Of a stretch of 64,000 nt of DNA, positions 1 through 10,547 are shown one piece after another. The translations under genes and the position numbers were made by a program. Each line of letters starts with the position of its first letter. Position 1 is the first letter of the stretch. This DNA comes from Phytoseiulus persimilis (lineage: Eukaryota; Arthropoda; Arachnida; Mesostigmata; Phytoseiidae): positions 10,230,001 to 10,294,000 of the forward strand of contig CM075103.1 of NCBI GenBank assembly GCA_037576195.1. Reading direction: 5' to 3'. Below the pieces are notes generated by a model. It had not been told where the DNA came from, did not search any database, and was given only the letters and a program-made list of their open reading frames with translations.

Positions 1-251
1 CAAGGCGTCGTTGCGGAATGTGGTGATCCTTCGAAATCTGCTCACGGATGGCATCAACGAGTTTCGGAGATCGCTTCGGCCGTTTTCGAACGTGAGTTTT
101 GCGCGCCCCTGTGTAGGATTCTTCCTCCGAGTTCTCTGCATGCGAGAAAACTTCCGCGACTCGGTTTTCCGGTAGTTTCAGCTTTCGGATCACCTCGGCT
201 GGCCCCATTCCTGCGCGAGCACAATACTTTGTCTTCGAACCGGCTCCGAAG
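1..251 (-). mobile_element. Tc1/mariner-type transposase fragment (N-terminal DNA-binding part)
   Basis: On the minus strand one frame is open from about 251 to the window edge. It reads CARAGMGPAEVIRKLKLP, then a basic stretch KRPKRSPKLVDAIREQISKD. This is the layout of the first helix-turn-helix and linker of Tc1-like transposases common in ticks and mites: a GxxPAEIxRxL-type helix, then an Arg/Pro-rich linker, then KLVxAIREQI. The in-frame ATG is at 206-208, but the frame extends upstream to a stop, so the true start is unclear. The catalytic DDE part would lie left of base 1. No terminal inverted repeat was seen. It is probably a relic, because the usual second residue block of the helix-turn-helix is poorly matched. 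Confidence 0.5.
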
Positions 252-724
252 GCTGTGAATCAGATTCAACCATGTTTCTGTTATGATTCAATGGTCCTCA
301 GGTGCAGACACACCGGAATTTTGGGCTATATGACATAGGTTCGCAAACAAGGAGGTGGGGGAAAGGTCATTTCCTCGCAAAAAAACCCGCCCCCGCGGTA
401 GCTCGCGAATGAATGCGTTTTTCCGGCATCGGGCGGTACATTCAAAGAGGTGTCAATTTAAATCGGCCGCCCTGTAGGATTCATCCGAAGAGTCCAGTCC
501 TCGTGTCGACTGATTGAGGATCTCATGTCATCCTCACCCGAACTCCGTGGCGCGGTATTCACGCAAGTTCCACACCGAACTCTTCGGTCGATCTAGAACT
601 AAGATCTGGGATTGAGATCTGGTGAACATCTCCGTATCTTCAAGGGTGCAGCTTGCCCACTCGACCGGGTACTCCCCAAAGATTGCGGGATCGACAAGCC
701 ACTTTAACAATACTCTGATTCCAG

Positions 725-1784
725 GACTTTCGACGGAATGTTGTCAAAGAAAATAACGCTTCCCATGCTCAAATAACTCTGGAAATCAGTGATCCCGTCT
801 TCGGATCGCGATTTATAAGTCGATTCGAGTTTTTGGCCCCAAGACTACTCATCCAGGTCCCCTTCGTGATGATGATGCTCCATACGGCCTCCCATATTTG
901 CGTCGAGTACAGCTTTATAAACACGCGGCTAGCGTTAGCGGGTGTGAAACCCTTCGAAATAATTATTTCCACCCTTTTGTCGCTGCTGTATGTTCTGGTT
1001 CTACACGCAGCTGGCCTCGTCGTTTGTATATTCCTCTTATACTGGGGCAGTCTACTCCCACTGGAAGGACCACTAACTCTCGTCATCCGTCTGATTCTCG
1101 AGCAAGGTCTGCAAGGCATGGCCGTCGGACTCACGATTGAATCGCTCAGCCTTCCCGTCAGAGCTAAGACCATGCTCAAACTATTGGTTCAAGTATTGAT
1201 TGATGTTTCCATACACCTCTCCGCAGCGACTTTCATGTACGGTGAGCATCGACCTAATTTGTGATGTTATCAGTTTCGGACAAATCACGGCGATCGTTCG
1301 AATTGAACGTTCATATAATAGTCACGAATAAGTCAATCGGTCTGGGAGCATTTTCTCTGGAGTATTCGCATAAGCTTCGTGGAGAGTGTGGGCGCCACTG
1401 CTCTCACAGTTCAATCTCTTAAATTGGAACGAACTCCGATTTTCAGTTGCGCTTTTGCCCTACACGTTCCGGCTGGACATAATCCGCAGCATCCAATACT
1501 ATCTCCTACCCACGACTTACACTGAATCGCTCTTCTATATCATGTTCCGTGGCTGGGGCCTCGAGAAGAAAGAGGTTGCGATCGGGTTCACCGGGCTAGG
1601 ACAGTGCACAGGATTCTTCCCCATCTTCGTCACTTTTTGTCTTCTGGGCTTCATTGTATGTATGTACAACGAACTACTGTACCGCGTGTTTCGCAAACCT
1701 GCTCGGCTATGCCAGGGAAGGACGATTGGTTTGCCTCCGAAGTCAACGAGTGTTGCTCAGATGAGTCGCGGATCTCTGCCTTGA
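725..1784 (+). CDS. ABCA: Partial ABC transporter, subfamily A-like transmembrane domain (two exons, no ATPase domain found)
   Basis: Exon one is 725-1241, preceded by an acceptor ending in TTCCAG. Exon two starts at 1375 after ...CATAAG and stays open to a stop at 1784; its true end is uncertain. The phases join (one base plus two bases). The product reads DPVFGSRFISRFEFLAPRL, then hydrophobic segments with EYSFINTRLALAGVKPFEI. That is the position where ABCA half-transporters carry their E-x-R/K-L-K-E-x-M-x-x-x-G-L turn. Several membrane helices follow, ending in LLGFIVCMYNELLYRVF, which corresponds to the last helix before the nucleotide-binding domain. A Walker A motif would be expected next but none is found on this strand before the retroelements begin. 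Either the gene is truncated or its remainder was displaced. The exons themselves have no frameshift. Assignment to ABCA rests on layout and motif, not on a search. Confidence 0.55.
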
Positions 1785-3484
1785 TACCGCGCGCTGGACG
1801 AGATCCCTTTCTGCCTGGTTTGTGTTGATGTGATGGTATCCCATCCACTAATCCGCGTTTCTCTCGAAAACTACACGTCCGAGGGAAAATTTCCCATGCA
1901 TTAGCTCCTGTGTCGTACGGCCCATAGGGATCGCCAAAGGGTTTGCACATTCACAACAACACAACACAAAGAGAAGATATTATACATGTGAGAACCATTT
2001 ATTGATTATGTCGAAAGCGAATCATCAGTCAAGTCTACATTATACGTGCCGCAGAAGGAGGCAGCGTCACCGGTCATTCGGACTTGTCAAGAAATAAAGT
2101 ACGAGAGAACTTCAATGGCGCACTCGGAATCACGAGTCACAGGCTCTGACGTCAGCACGGCTTCTCCCGCTGACGTCACCTTCTCCAGACCCTGGAGCCA
2201 GCTGATCGTTCTGGCTCCAGCGGCCATGTCGAGATTTGACCTCGAAGCAATCGGCTCACGTGTGGATCCAACGGAACGTCCCGGTTCACTGTGTAAACTC
2301 GGTCCCCTAGTTTGAACCCCGGACTCCTAGCGATCCCCCCTCCGGAGCCTATGGTTCATTATTTCAACAGCATAAGCCGCTCCGGCGCCGCTAGTAGTGA
2401 ATTCCCAGTGCGCCCGTCGTTCCTTTCGGAGAAAGACAGCAGACGTGTTTTCTTTATCCTTACGAGCGTGGGTCACAGCTCCCATGTTGATGGGGACTAA
2501 CAGTTCCCCGGTCTCATTGACATCCATCACAAGGACGCCGCTTCCCTGTGTTTCCTTCATGGGAACTTCCACTGAGAACGTCTCCGATCGGGAAGTTATC
2601 TTTGAATGTGGCGTGGCTCATTGTTCGGGCAGCTTGCACGTCAGTGTGTTCCACTGTTCATGTTCCGCGGCTGGGGCCTCAAAAAGGATGAGGTTTCTAC
2701 CGGGTTCATCTGGCTAACGCGGTAGAGAGAACTCCCCGAGTTTGAGCCATCATCCGTGTGTTGCCCTCTTGTCTTCAGTCTGGTGAAAGGCCGAAGGTTG
2801 GGATAGGTGACCTATTGCCAAAGACAAGCACTCACAGGCCATGGCTGTTTTGAGAAGAACTTGTGGGAGAGGGGTCGAAAGCCGGCACCGGATGTATCGT
2901 CTGCGGCTCCGGGTCTGACGACTGTGCAATGCAGACACTCTTCGATGGTGCATTCTTCGAAGAAGAGGGGAGTGTGCTCAAGAAAAAATGGGGCTGGAGG
3001 CTGACCGCCTCAGTGCCCGTCGGCAAGATGCTGGGAAATCAGGTGGAGTGAACGCAAATCGAGAGATATCCCGGCGAAGAAGATCTTGAACGCAGCAGGC
3101 AGCGTCCAGAAGAGGAGGCAGTGACCATCTGACCACCAATCGGATATTTGGTCCCACTCTGAGATCGTTCCTGGGCACGGATTGAAAATGTGAAGGCGGC
3201 TAAACGGCTCCAGAACGTGCTCAATGAGGTATTTCTGCAGAAACACTGCGAAGTCCGAAGAGGTGAACGCGGAACCACGAACATGAATAAAAATCTCGGG
3301 TGTACCGAATCTCAGGATGAAGTTCTCCACGAGTCGCAGTGCCCTTTGACGTCGACTTCACCGCCTCCAGCAGAACAAATTTAGCAGAAATGGCTATTCC
3401 AGAAGGAGGCTCTCAACTGGGAGAGTAGCCCAGGAACAGTTCGACAAATTCGAGGAGTAGGCGGAGGTTGCAACACGCTAGGTC
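1785..3484. other. No gene recognised; probable decayed repeat sequence
   Basis: Short open frames exist on both strands, for example 81 codons on the minus strand at 2327-2572, but none shows a known domain or a consistent splice pattern. The stretch holds one duplicate of a piece of the neighbouring transporter exon (listed separately). Its right end runs into an LTR-retrotransposon fragment, so part of it may be decayed gag. I cannot assign it further. Confidence 0.4.
2655..2702 (+). repeat. Second copy of an ABCA-exon segment
   Basis: The segment encodes MFRGWGLKKDEVSTGF and closely matches 1541-1588 in the transporter exon, which encodes MFRGWGLEKKEVAIGF. Similarity is clear at DNA level for about 45 bases and fades on both sides. 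A stop follows shortly after. It looks like a leftover of a tandem duplication of the transporter or of a decayed paralogue. Confidence 0.55.
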
Positions 3485-4080
3485 AAGCGACACCGCTAGA
3501 CGGAGAGTCTAGCGGTGAATGGCGTCGAGCGAAGAAAGTCACGTTGACTTTCTTGCCGAACGAGGCAATGGAAGGAGGAGCGATTCTGATAGGGAAGGAC
3601 TTCCTAGACAACCGGCGTTGGCGACCGTATACCGAAGGGGAATGACCTGGGTGGTAGAAGATCGAGAAATCGAAGTCATAGCCAAGCTGCTGCCCCAACA
3701 AGGTAAAAAGGTGAAGCTGAAGCTACAGGAGGAAGTAACTCTAGAACCGAGAACAGTGGCATTCGTGACCACTGCTCCGACCGATGGTGAGACGGTGAGA
3801 AGCGAGGGAACGATCGTCGTCGGCGACCACAAGGAAGTAACCGAATTGGGACGCCGCCCTCACCGTCTCTCAGAGGAGTTTTGCTGTTAGAGTGGGGAAT
3901 GGCCCTGTACGAACTACATGAGGGAGGCTCGACAGTTCCAGTTGCAAACCCGGGAGAACACGAGCCCATCTTGGGGCCAGGAACGATCGTGGCGAGAGGA
4001 ACCTTAGTGGGCGAAGAAGATCTTCTCAGGTTAAAGAAGAAAGCAAGTAAGGAGGGGAAAGCCACCTTCGCGGGCAAATA
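3485..4080 (+). mobile_element. LTR-retrotransposon Pol fragment (protease to pre-RT linker)
   Basis: Reading 3510-3630 gives WRRAKKVTLTFLPNEA then GGAILIGKDFLDNRRW. This resembles the end of a retrotransposon aspartic protease (hydrophobic, G-x-D-F-L). After a shift the frame continues to 3890 with TLEPRTVAFVTTAP. A further shift gives VPVANPGEHEPILGPGTIVA up to a stop at 4080. This series (protease end, P-R-T linker, then VPVxN...P-x-GTxVA) is typical just upstream of the reverse transcriptase in Ty3/gypsy-type Pol. At least two frameshifts and the absence of the reverse transcriptase show a dead fragment. Confidence 0.5.
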
Positions 4081-5090
4081 ACGACCAACAGGCTGACGGA
4101 GAAGAATTGGATCAAGGAAAGCGAGATGGACGTCGGCCTTGCACTGCCGAAGGCCGTGCAAGACAGGTCGGTGACGATGGTCAACAAATGCCGGGAGGCT
4201 GATATCGATGGTAGAGTTAGGTCGGACGTCATGGACCGGATTCGATATCAACGAGGTGGAACGTAGTCAACCGAAACGAGCTAAGCCGTATCGCTTGGAG
4301 GCACTGTTCTGTCTTGATTACACTATGACGGTGGCTTAACACTCTCTGGGTGATTATTCCGTTCATTTGCTCACGACTTTTTAGTCTGTCCGCATGACTC
4401 TGCAGTACTTCTCTACGCGCTTTTTTACGCCATACCGACGCTGTCTACAAGTACTCGTGTGTGTCTTCTTCTTTTTTCGGGGACCAGGACTAAAAATGCG
4501 TGATGCAGACCGAGCCACAGCCCCGCTCGGTACTGTGGGAGTCGCATAGCCACTGAAAACTCAGTGTCTCCCCAACCTCCACCATATGGTGCTATATGTG
4601 GTGCTCCACTATTCGGGTGGAGGTCCGCTACTCACGGCCGGAACTGCAGCGGCATTACTTCGTTACCATGGGAGCGGGAGTCAGCCCTCGCTCCTAATAA
4701 CTACTCTACCCCAGGCTACCTCCAATGTTGTCTGCCCGAATGTTAATGTGCCGGCTTCTGCTGAACGTGTCCGTCTTGCGTGCTGTGGCAGGTGCCTGGG
4801 GCATGAACGCCTCCGCTAGCCCGGCCCGGATAAAGCGCCGGCCCACCTTCAACGCCATCCCCCGTCTCCCCCTCTCCCCTCCCGCACGTTTCCAATGGGT
4901 TGTTCTGGCGTCTTGGCGAAAGAGCAACCCTTTCCAGCCGGAGAGTCCCACCATGAACCACTGCTCTTCGCCTTTCCTCTCTTCCTACCTTATCTCTCCT
5001 GACGGCTCCGAAAAATACCTTAAGCTTGTTGAAGGACTCCTCATCCCGCACTCCCCATTCCCATATCTCCCCAGCTGAGTTTCCCTCAAT
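4081..5090. other. No gene; probable 3' untranslated part of the adjacent minus-strand LINE
   Basis: No recognisable protein is seen. Because the LINE to the right is on the minus strand, its 3' UTR should lie here, and a T-rich run at 4465-4476 could mark the old poly(A) end. I cannot fix the element's end, and no target-site duplication was found by eye. Confidence 0.3.
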
Positions 5091-5592
5091 TTACCCCCTC
5101 GTTTCGCTCCGAACCTCTGCAAGCGCCTGACAACGGAGCACGGTGTGCTCAACGTCATCGGCTAAGCCAGCGCTACAGAAGACACAGGTATCGGTATGGG
5201 ACTCAGCGATCCGCACCATGAAGGTTTTGAACTGCCCGTGCCTTGTTATGACCTGTGTCGTCCAATAGTCGAATTCTCCGAATCCACACCCAACCCAGTC
5301 CCTGATGTCCCGGATTAAACCCCTGGTCCAAAGCCCCACAGTTCCCTACTCCCATTCCTTCTGCCATTGGGTCAGGGTGGCCTCCCTGGCCTCGTCTGGA
5401 TCGAGGTCCTTGCTGCCCCTCAGAGCGACCCTCTCCAAAGCAAGGAGATCCCAGGGGATCATACGTGCACATACTAAAAGGGCGGGAGTCGACACCGTGC
5501 GATAAGCGCAGGCGACCCCAATAGCCACTGTCCTCTGCGCAGACCGTAATCTCTCCCTGTTCCTCCGATGCCTTAGTGCCAGCTCTGCCCAA
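5091..5592 (-). pseudogene. LINE ORF2 C-terminus with zinc knuckle
   Basis: The frame reads DYWTTQVITRHGQFKTFMVR then CVFCSAGLADDVEHTVLRC. The latter is the C-x2-C-x9-H-x4-C knuckle typical of the end of R1-clade ORF2 proteins. The stop at 5091 is probably the natural end of ORF2. A frameshift separates this part from the reverse transcriptase. Confidence 0.75.
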
Positions 5593-7275
5593 ACCGACGC
5601 CCCGTAAAGCACCTGGCCCTCTGCCACTGTCGCCAACAAACGTCTCCTACCCTCGGACGCGCCCCCAATCCTTGGCATCAACTGTGCCAGCTTCCTCGCC
5701 GTTTCCTTGGCCTTTTTCGCAACATATTCAATATGGTCCCCCCCGTCAGCCCTCTGTCGATATATATTCCCAGGTACTTAGCTTTTCTCGCAAACTTGAC
5801 TTGGTGGCCACCAATACTCAGCTGAATCCCCACAACTCTCTTTCGCCCGGTGAGGTACATGGCCTCCGTCTTATGTGGTGCAAGCTCCGGGGCTCTTTCC
5901 CCTATCCAGCATCTTATCTTCTCTAGAGCCTGGTTCGCGGCGATCTCAAAGTCCGACTCCCTTCGAGCCTTGACTAGCACAGCAAGGTCATCCGCATACC
6001 CAATGAGTTCCACTCCTTCTGGATAGTCCAGCCTCAGGACTCCGTCATATGCGAGGTTCCACAGAGTGGGGCCCAGGATCGACCCCTGTGGCACCCCCGC
6101 GGTCACCGGCTATGTTGCCCCCGCAATATTCAGAGACCGATGCTCTAGGTAGGCCGCTAATATTCGCCTGAGCCCTTCGGACATCCCTTTCTCTCTCAAA
6201 GCCTCCATGACCCCCCCCAGTCCACCGAGTTGAAAGCGTTCTCCACATCCAGCTGAATGAGAGCGACGAAGTTTTTTGTCTTCAAGGTTCTGACCCTTTC
6301 TTCCCTCGCCACCTTCAGAATCCTTTCAATGGCATCCAAGGTAGACGATCCTTTTCTGAAACCGTATTGGTTCCCAGAGATCATCCCGCGTGCCTCGATC
6401 TCCTCCCAGATTCTCGCATCGATGACCGATTCGACGATTTTGCCCATAGTGTCTAACAGACACAGTGGCCGCGCGCCCCCCTGACTTCAGGATGAGTACC
6501 AGGTTGACACGTTTCCACCTTCCGGGGAACCGCCCATCCCTCACTAACCCATTGATCAGGTCTCTGACCACTCCTGGCCATCGCTTCGTGAAAATCTTCA
6601 CCACCTCCGGCGGGATGCCGTCTGGTCCCGGCGCTTTACCAGCTGCTAGCCTTCCAGCTGCTATTCTAACTTCCTCTTTCCCTATTCGTCTACATACAAC
6701 GTCCGGTCTGAATACCTCCGCCGCCCGGACCGGACGGGTTGGGAATAGCTTATTCACCAACTTCAAGCGCTGGTCCTTCGGCATCCTCGGCCCCCGTTTC
6801 CCCAATTTCCCCATGATGATATGGTATGGTTCCCCCCATACATCATTCTCGACCGCTTCTTGCAGTTCGCGAAACACCCTCCGTCTGCTCCGGGTTATGG
6901 CCGCTTTCGACTCTTTTTTTGCCTGCCGGTATTGGTGCCCCATCTGTTCAAGCATCTCCGGCCCCTCTTCGCCGCGGTCCGCGCGACTGCCCCTCTCCGC
7001 GCAACCTCGTGAAGGTGCTCCTGATTCTGATGCATCGCTCTCGGTACTCTGTTATCTCGGCGTTCCACCAGTAATTTGGTTTCCCCCCCCCTCCCCCCGA
7101 AGATTCTCTTTGAGCTCGCCTTAGGGCATGCCCCCTCCAGGATTGCCATCACCTGATTCTCATCAATACCCACAGTACGGTCGATTGATTCCCTCAACGC
7201 CTTGAGATCCATTTCCCGAACCTGGTATCTCCTCCGTCCCCGCTCCCTGCCAGTCTTAGTCCCCGATGCATCCAC
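5346..7275 (-). pseudogene. LINE reverse transcriptase
   Basis: Blocks appear in the expected order although in several frames. They are RLAAGKAPGPDGIPPEVVK (6.7 kb), GRFPGRWKRVNLVLILKSGG (6.5 kb), MGKIVESVIDARIWEE with QYGFRKGSSTLDAI (6.4 kb), ALIQLDVENAFNSVDW (motif A, 6.25 kb), GVPQGSILGPTLWNLAYDG (motif B, 6.05 kb), IGYADDLAVLV (motif C, 6.0 kb) and KAKYLGIYID (5.75 kb). The enzyme would copy element RNA at a nicked genomic target. The catalytic YADD is intact but at least four frameshifts break the protein. Confidence 0.9.
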
Positions 7276-7387
7276 CGTTGAACGAGATATAGCGGTGGTC
7301 GCTCAGAGATTCCTCCCTCGTTAACACTCCCCACCCCCGGATGCGTTCATATGCCGGTTCATTGGCCAACGTGATGTCGATCCAAGA
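7276..7387 (-). pseudogene. LINE endonuclease, last part only
   Basis: The translation contains SSWIDITLANEPAYERIRGW followed by LTREESLSDHRYISF. WIDITLAN and the SDH-x-x-I/L motif are the final conserved blocks of AP-like LINE endonucleases. The upstream catalytic blocks are absent, because the sequence before this is ORF1 zinc-knuckle sequence. This marks an internal deletion of several hundred bases. Confidence 0.75.
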
Positions 7388-7403
7388 GCTCCCCTGTGCT
7401 TCG

Positions 7404-7692
7404 AGAAGGCTGCACTGTCCGCGCGATGCCCCTCGACTCCGCACACGTAGCACTTGGGCTGATGTGCCTTGCAGTTCTTCACCAGATGGTCGCCGCCACC
7501 GCAGCGATAGCACACTTTGCCCGACTCCTCCTGCTGTCCACAGTCCCCGGCTCGGTGCCCCGGCCTGTTACACTTGAAGCACCCAGGTACCCTCAGCCAC
7601 TCGTCGACTCTGCACACCTGGCTGCCCAGCATCAGCGCTTTCTGCTTCAAAAGCGTACTCGCCGCTGACCCCGAAATGGTCGCCAGGGCCAT
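7404..7692 (-). pseudogene. LINE ORF1 C-terminus with CCHC zinc knuckles
   Basis: Two complete knuckles, CFKCNRPGHRAGDC and CYRCGGGDHLVKNC, are followed by a third, CYVCGVEGHRADS, in which the last cysteine is replaced. Knuckles of this kind bind the element RNA in the gag-like particle. The frame runs directly into endonuclease-end sequence in another frame. The third knuckle therefore sits at the edge of the internal deletion that removed the end of ORF1 and most of the endonuclease. Confidence 0.8.
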
Positions 7693-7754
7693 CCAGACCT
7701 CAGCTCGAATGAGCCTGGGTTCTGTGACCGTGCACGCGAAGTGGGGTGGCGCTC
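7686..7754 (+). repeat. Left copy of 69-bp flanking direct repeat
   Basis: This segment and 8233-8301 differ at about five positions by eye. On the minus strand both encode the same ORF1 stretch, CTVTEPRLIRAEVWM, so ORF1 would be continuous if one copy plus the insert were removed. It is best explained as an unusually long target-site duplication around the inserted LINE tail. Confidence 0.8.
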
Positions 7755-8232
7755 GAGGAATGCCCGGAAACGGAATTCCTAAGACGCGAACTCCCTCTCA
7801 TCTCATCCTTCTCAGGCGTCATCACATGCCGCAGATTGGTCGAACATATGCCTAAGGACCAGAAGTCCTGGTCTGAAGTCAGCCGCTTCGCATCAGCAGT
7901 CATCCGCTATAAAGATAATTCTCTCAGACCGATCATCTCCAGCTTCCTCATAGAACAACAAGCTGAACCAACGGAGCCTGCCACTGCCGCGGCAAGGGGC
8001 CCCGTCTGAATGTAAGTGCTTTCTCCTGAAGTAATACCATAATCTGGTCGTTCCAGGGTCAGCCACCCGTATAGGGTCCAAGAGGAGTAGGTCCGAGGAG
8101 CACCTCGGAGGGTTAGTGGGTATTCTCCGCCTCCAGCGGAGCGAGTCCCACACTACCTGGGTTTTTCCCAGGTGTGCGTAAATGCATTCCCCGGCCGACA
8201 ACATCGGCCCCAAACCTCTATAAAAAAAAAAA
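7755..8232 (+). mobile_element. 5'-truncated LINE tail inserted into the ORF1 of the larger LINE
   Basis: This 478-base block lies between two direct copies of ORF1 sequence and ends, on the plus strand, in a run of about 11 A. Its first 250 bases encode the C-terminus of an ORF2-like protein: LVEHMPKDQKSWSEVSRFAS, then a stop at 8007-8009. A structured 3' UTR follows, with the inverted pair CACCTGG/CCAGGTG type near 8150-8175. The orientation is opposite to the host LINE. This is what target-primed reverse transcription of another LINE leaves: 5' truncation, poly(A) tail and flanking target duplication. Confidence 0.75.
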
Positions 8233-8301
8233 GGGTCATCCAGACCTCAGCTCGAATGAGCCTCGGTTCTGTGACCGTGCACCCGAATTGGGGTGGCGCC
8301 C
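8233..8301 (+). repeat. Right copy of 69-bp flanking direct repeat
   Basis: It follows the poly(A) run of the insert directly. On the minus strand it continues upstream into intact ORF1 sequence (LWGIDPFLTPDEVARLLRQH), whereas the left copy continues downstream into ALATISGSAAS. Together they show where ORF1 was split. Confidence 0.8.
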
Positions 8302-8501
8302 TGAGGTGCTGTCGCAACAGCCTCGCCACCTCGTCGGGTGTCAAGAATGGGTCTATGCCCCAGAGAGCCACAGTCTTATTGGTGAACACCTGCCTGCAGT
8401 CTACCGCGGGCTTAGTGCTCTCCTGAAGTGCCTTCGCGAGTTCTTGACCCGCCCCTTACTTAATATTTTCCATCCGGGTGATGAGATCTCCCTCCCTGGT
8501 T

Positions 8502-9431
8502 TTAGTTGGCACTCCTGTCATTTTCACCCCGCCCGCATCGGGTTTCCAGTGCTGGCTCACTGTATTGACTACTTGCTGAAGGTCTGGCCTTCCCCCACCT
8601 TGACCCGCATGGTGCTCCGGTTTTCGGCTCGATCTGCCCCTTGTTTCCGCTTCCCCCTAATTCCCTCGGCGCAGACGTGCAGCGCCAGCGGCTCCATCCC
8701 CCCTCCAGGTTTCTACAAACAACTTCCAGGGCCTGTAAGAACATGTGGCCTCTGCGCTCCTCTATTAGGTGTAACAGGGGGCGCAGCTCTCGGCCCTCTC
8801 CCCTCACCTCCACGACTTTCTTCATCATTCTCCCCAGTGCCCTCATGGCTCCAAGGTTGTCCGGCGTCTCCCCATCAAGAATCCCTATTACCAAGCATCT
8901 GGTTGCCCCCCTTGGTCCTCCGGCCCATACGCGTAGCCGTCCTCCACCTCGAGTGCGTCACTACTCCTGCAGACCGCGATCGCTCCCGGCGTGAGATCCC
9001 TGACTCGCGCGAGATTCTTCCGTGATTATTGCTACCCTGACTTTCCTCGGTCCCGTGAAAGGCTCGTCGACCTTCCTGAGATGGGTGATTACCCCTTCTG
9101 GCCACCTCTCCCTTATGATTTTAAATTGTTCTGTGAGAGTCATCTTCCGGCCCAGTTCTTCTTTCAGTTTTTCGGCAACCTCAGCCGTCCGCTCCCTTTG
9201 CTCCTTTTCCTGAAGAACAGTCCCCCTACATCGGCTGCAAGTTATTTCTTGCGACGCCGTCTGATGAGCCCCGCTTTTGGCCACCTTCGTCTCCAAAGTC
9301 TCCACTTTCTTTTGGAGCCCCTCCAGCAGTCTCATGACTGTTGGAGGCGTGACCAGTCCAATGTCCTTGAGCGCCTTCAGGGTATTTTGAGGCTTTGTTC
9401 CCTCTTCCAGCTGCTTCATATACTCCCGCAA
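8502..9431 (-). pseudogene. LINE ORF1, middle region in two frames
   Basis: The first piece (8961-9431) reads VMRLLEGLQKKVETLETKVA, a likely coiled coil, followed by a CSRC pair. After a frame change the second piece (8502-8894) reads VIGILDGETPDNLGAMRALG and VEVRGEGRELRPLLHLIEER. This central gag-like block leads towards the zinc knuckles. The frameshifts mean no intact ORF1 is made. Confidence 0.6.
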
Positions 9432-9459
9432 AAGATCTATGTTGTGCTGGAGTTTCGTC

Positions 9460-10158
9460 TCATCCTGCGTCGTCCACGACGCTTGGTCTTCGACCTCCCT
9501 TGCACCCTCTCTTTCCTGAGCCCCAGCTCGCCTCAGAGGAAGCCGATATGTTTTCTGGCCGCCTGGCTCCTCCGACCCGCCTCGGCATCGGCATCCCCAT
9601 CAGACTCCACTCGATTTCCCTTCTTTTTTGTTTCCTCCTCGTTGCCTGTGTCCAGGGTTCCGCCCCTGCGGTGTTCATCCCCTGGGCCCCTTCCAGCGTC
9701 CTTCCCTCCCCATCAACATCCAAGCCCTTCCCAGTTGCCACCTTTTTGGTCCCCCCATGCGACGTCTCCGGGCTCCTGGAGTCCAGGCTCCTTTTTCCGA
9801 GAGTTCTAGGCCCGGTGCTTGTCCCGACAACCTCTGTTGCATCTTCGAATCGAGTACCCTCTTCCTGGTCGATGTCCTCTGCGCCTTGACCCTTCCCGCC
9901 TTCCGCTCTTCTGCTGGGTCCTGTCCCAGTTTCCTGAGCCGTGAGCCCCCTCGCGGCTTTCACTGGCGAGTGCGCTAGCTTGGAGCTTCTCCTGAAAGCC
10001 TCCTCCTCCCTCCCCACTGCTTGGTTCGGCATCTCCCCCCTGAGCCCCTGACCCCCGGCTACCTCTAGAGCCCTCTCTATCTGGTCAAGCTCTCCCGCGA
10101 GCTCCTCGGACTCCGGCTCCGTAGCCGATCCTCTCCTTCTGTGGTCCCCACCGGACAT
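9460..10158 (-). pseudogene. LINE ORF1, N-terminal charged region
   Basis: An open stretch of 232 codons starts with MSGGDHRRRGSATEPESEE. It is rich in Glu, Arg, Gly and Ser, without a folded domain, as is usual for the N-terminus of R1-type ORF1 proteins. A frame change separates it from the following coiled-coil-like part, so it is broken rather than a free gene. Confidence 0.6.
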
Positions 10159-10547
10159 GAACCCCTTTTACTATTTTAGGCCTAATACCTTAGGCAGCAC
10201 TAAGTAGACTCCACTGAAGGTTATCCTCCTATGCACTCTTTCCCCTCTACCCGATAATACAGGTCCCAAAGCTCTAGAGCGCTCTGCTGAGGAAACCTGT
10301 ACTTCCCGAACCCATTCTTTCTCCAATCTCTAACGCCCATAGCTCCTAAACCTGTCGGAATAATCGAAAAAAGAGATATTCAGTCGTCTTCCGCGTGAGA
10401 TGATCCTCAGAGGCCGGGCGGATCGCCCCGGATTGATGCTCTCAATCCCCGAACCAATCGCCCGAACGAGATCCGGCTAGTACTCCCAAAAGTTAAGAAA
10501 ATCACTTCAAAATCCCTAGCATGCGAGCCACTTGGCCCTCAGGGGTG

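Larger units (their letters stand above)
5091..10158 (-). mobile_element. Degenerate R1-clade-like non-LTR retrotransposon (LINE)
   Basis: Read on the minus strand, the element shows in order an ORF1/gag-like part with CCHC knuckles, a short remnant of the endonuclease, a reverse transcriptase with FxDVENAF, GVPQGSILGP and YADD motifs, and a C-terminal CxxC...H...C knuckle. This order is that of R1-type LINEs. Frames shift many times, most of the endonuclease is missing, and a foreign LINE tail is inserted in ORF1. It is not autonomous. The 5' end is taken at the ATG of the first ORF1 piece (10158); the sequence from there to about 10.55 kb may be its 5' UTR. Confidence 0.85.

Noticed and set aside
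8174-9025. 283-codon plus-strand open frame
   Set aside because: It is antisense to LINE ORF1. Its length comes from the biased composition of the element, and the minus-strand reading shows the recognisable gag-like protein.
8991-9809. 272-codon plus-strand open frame rich in Ser, Pro and Leu
   Set aside because: It is the antisense shadow of the Glu/Arg-rich LINE ORF1 N-terminus.
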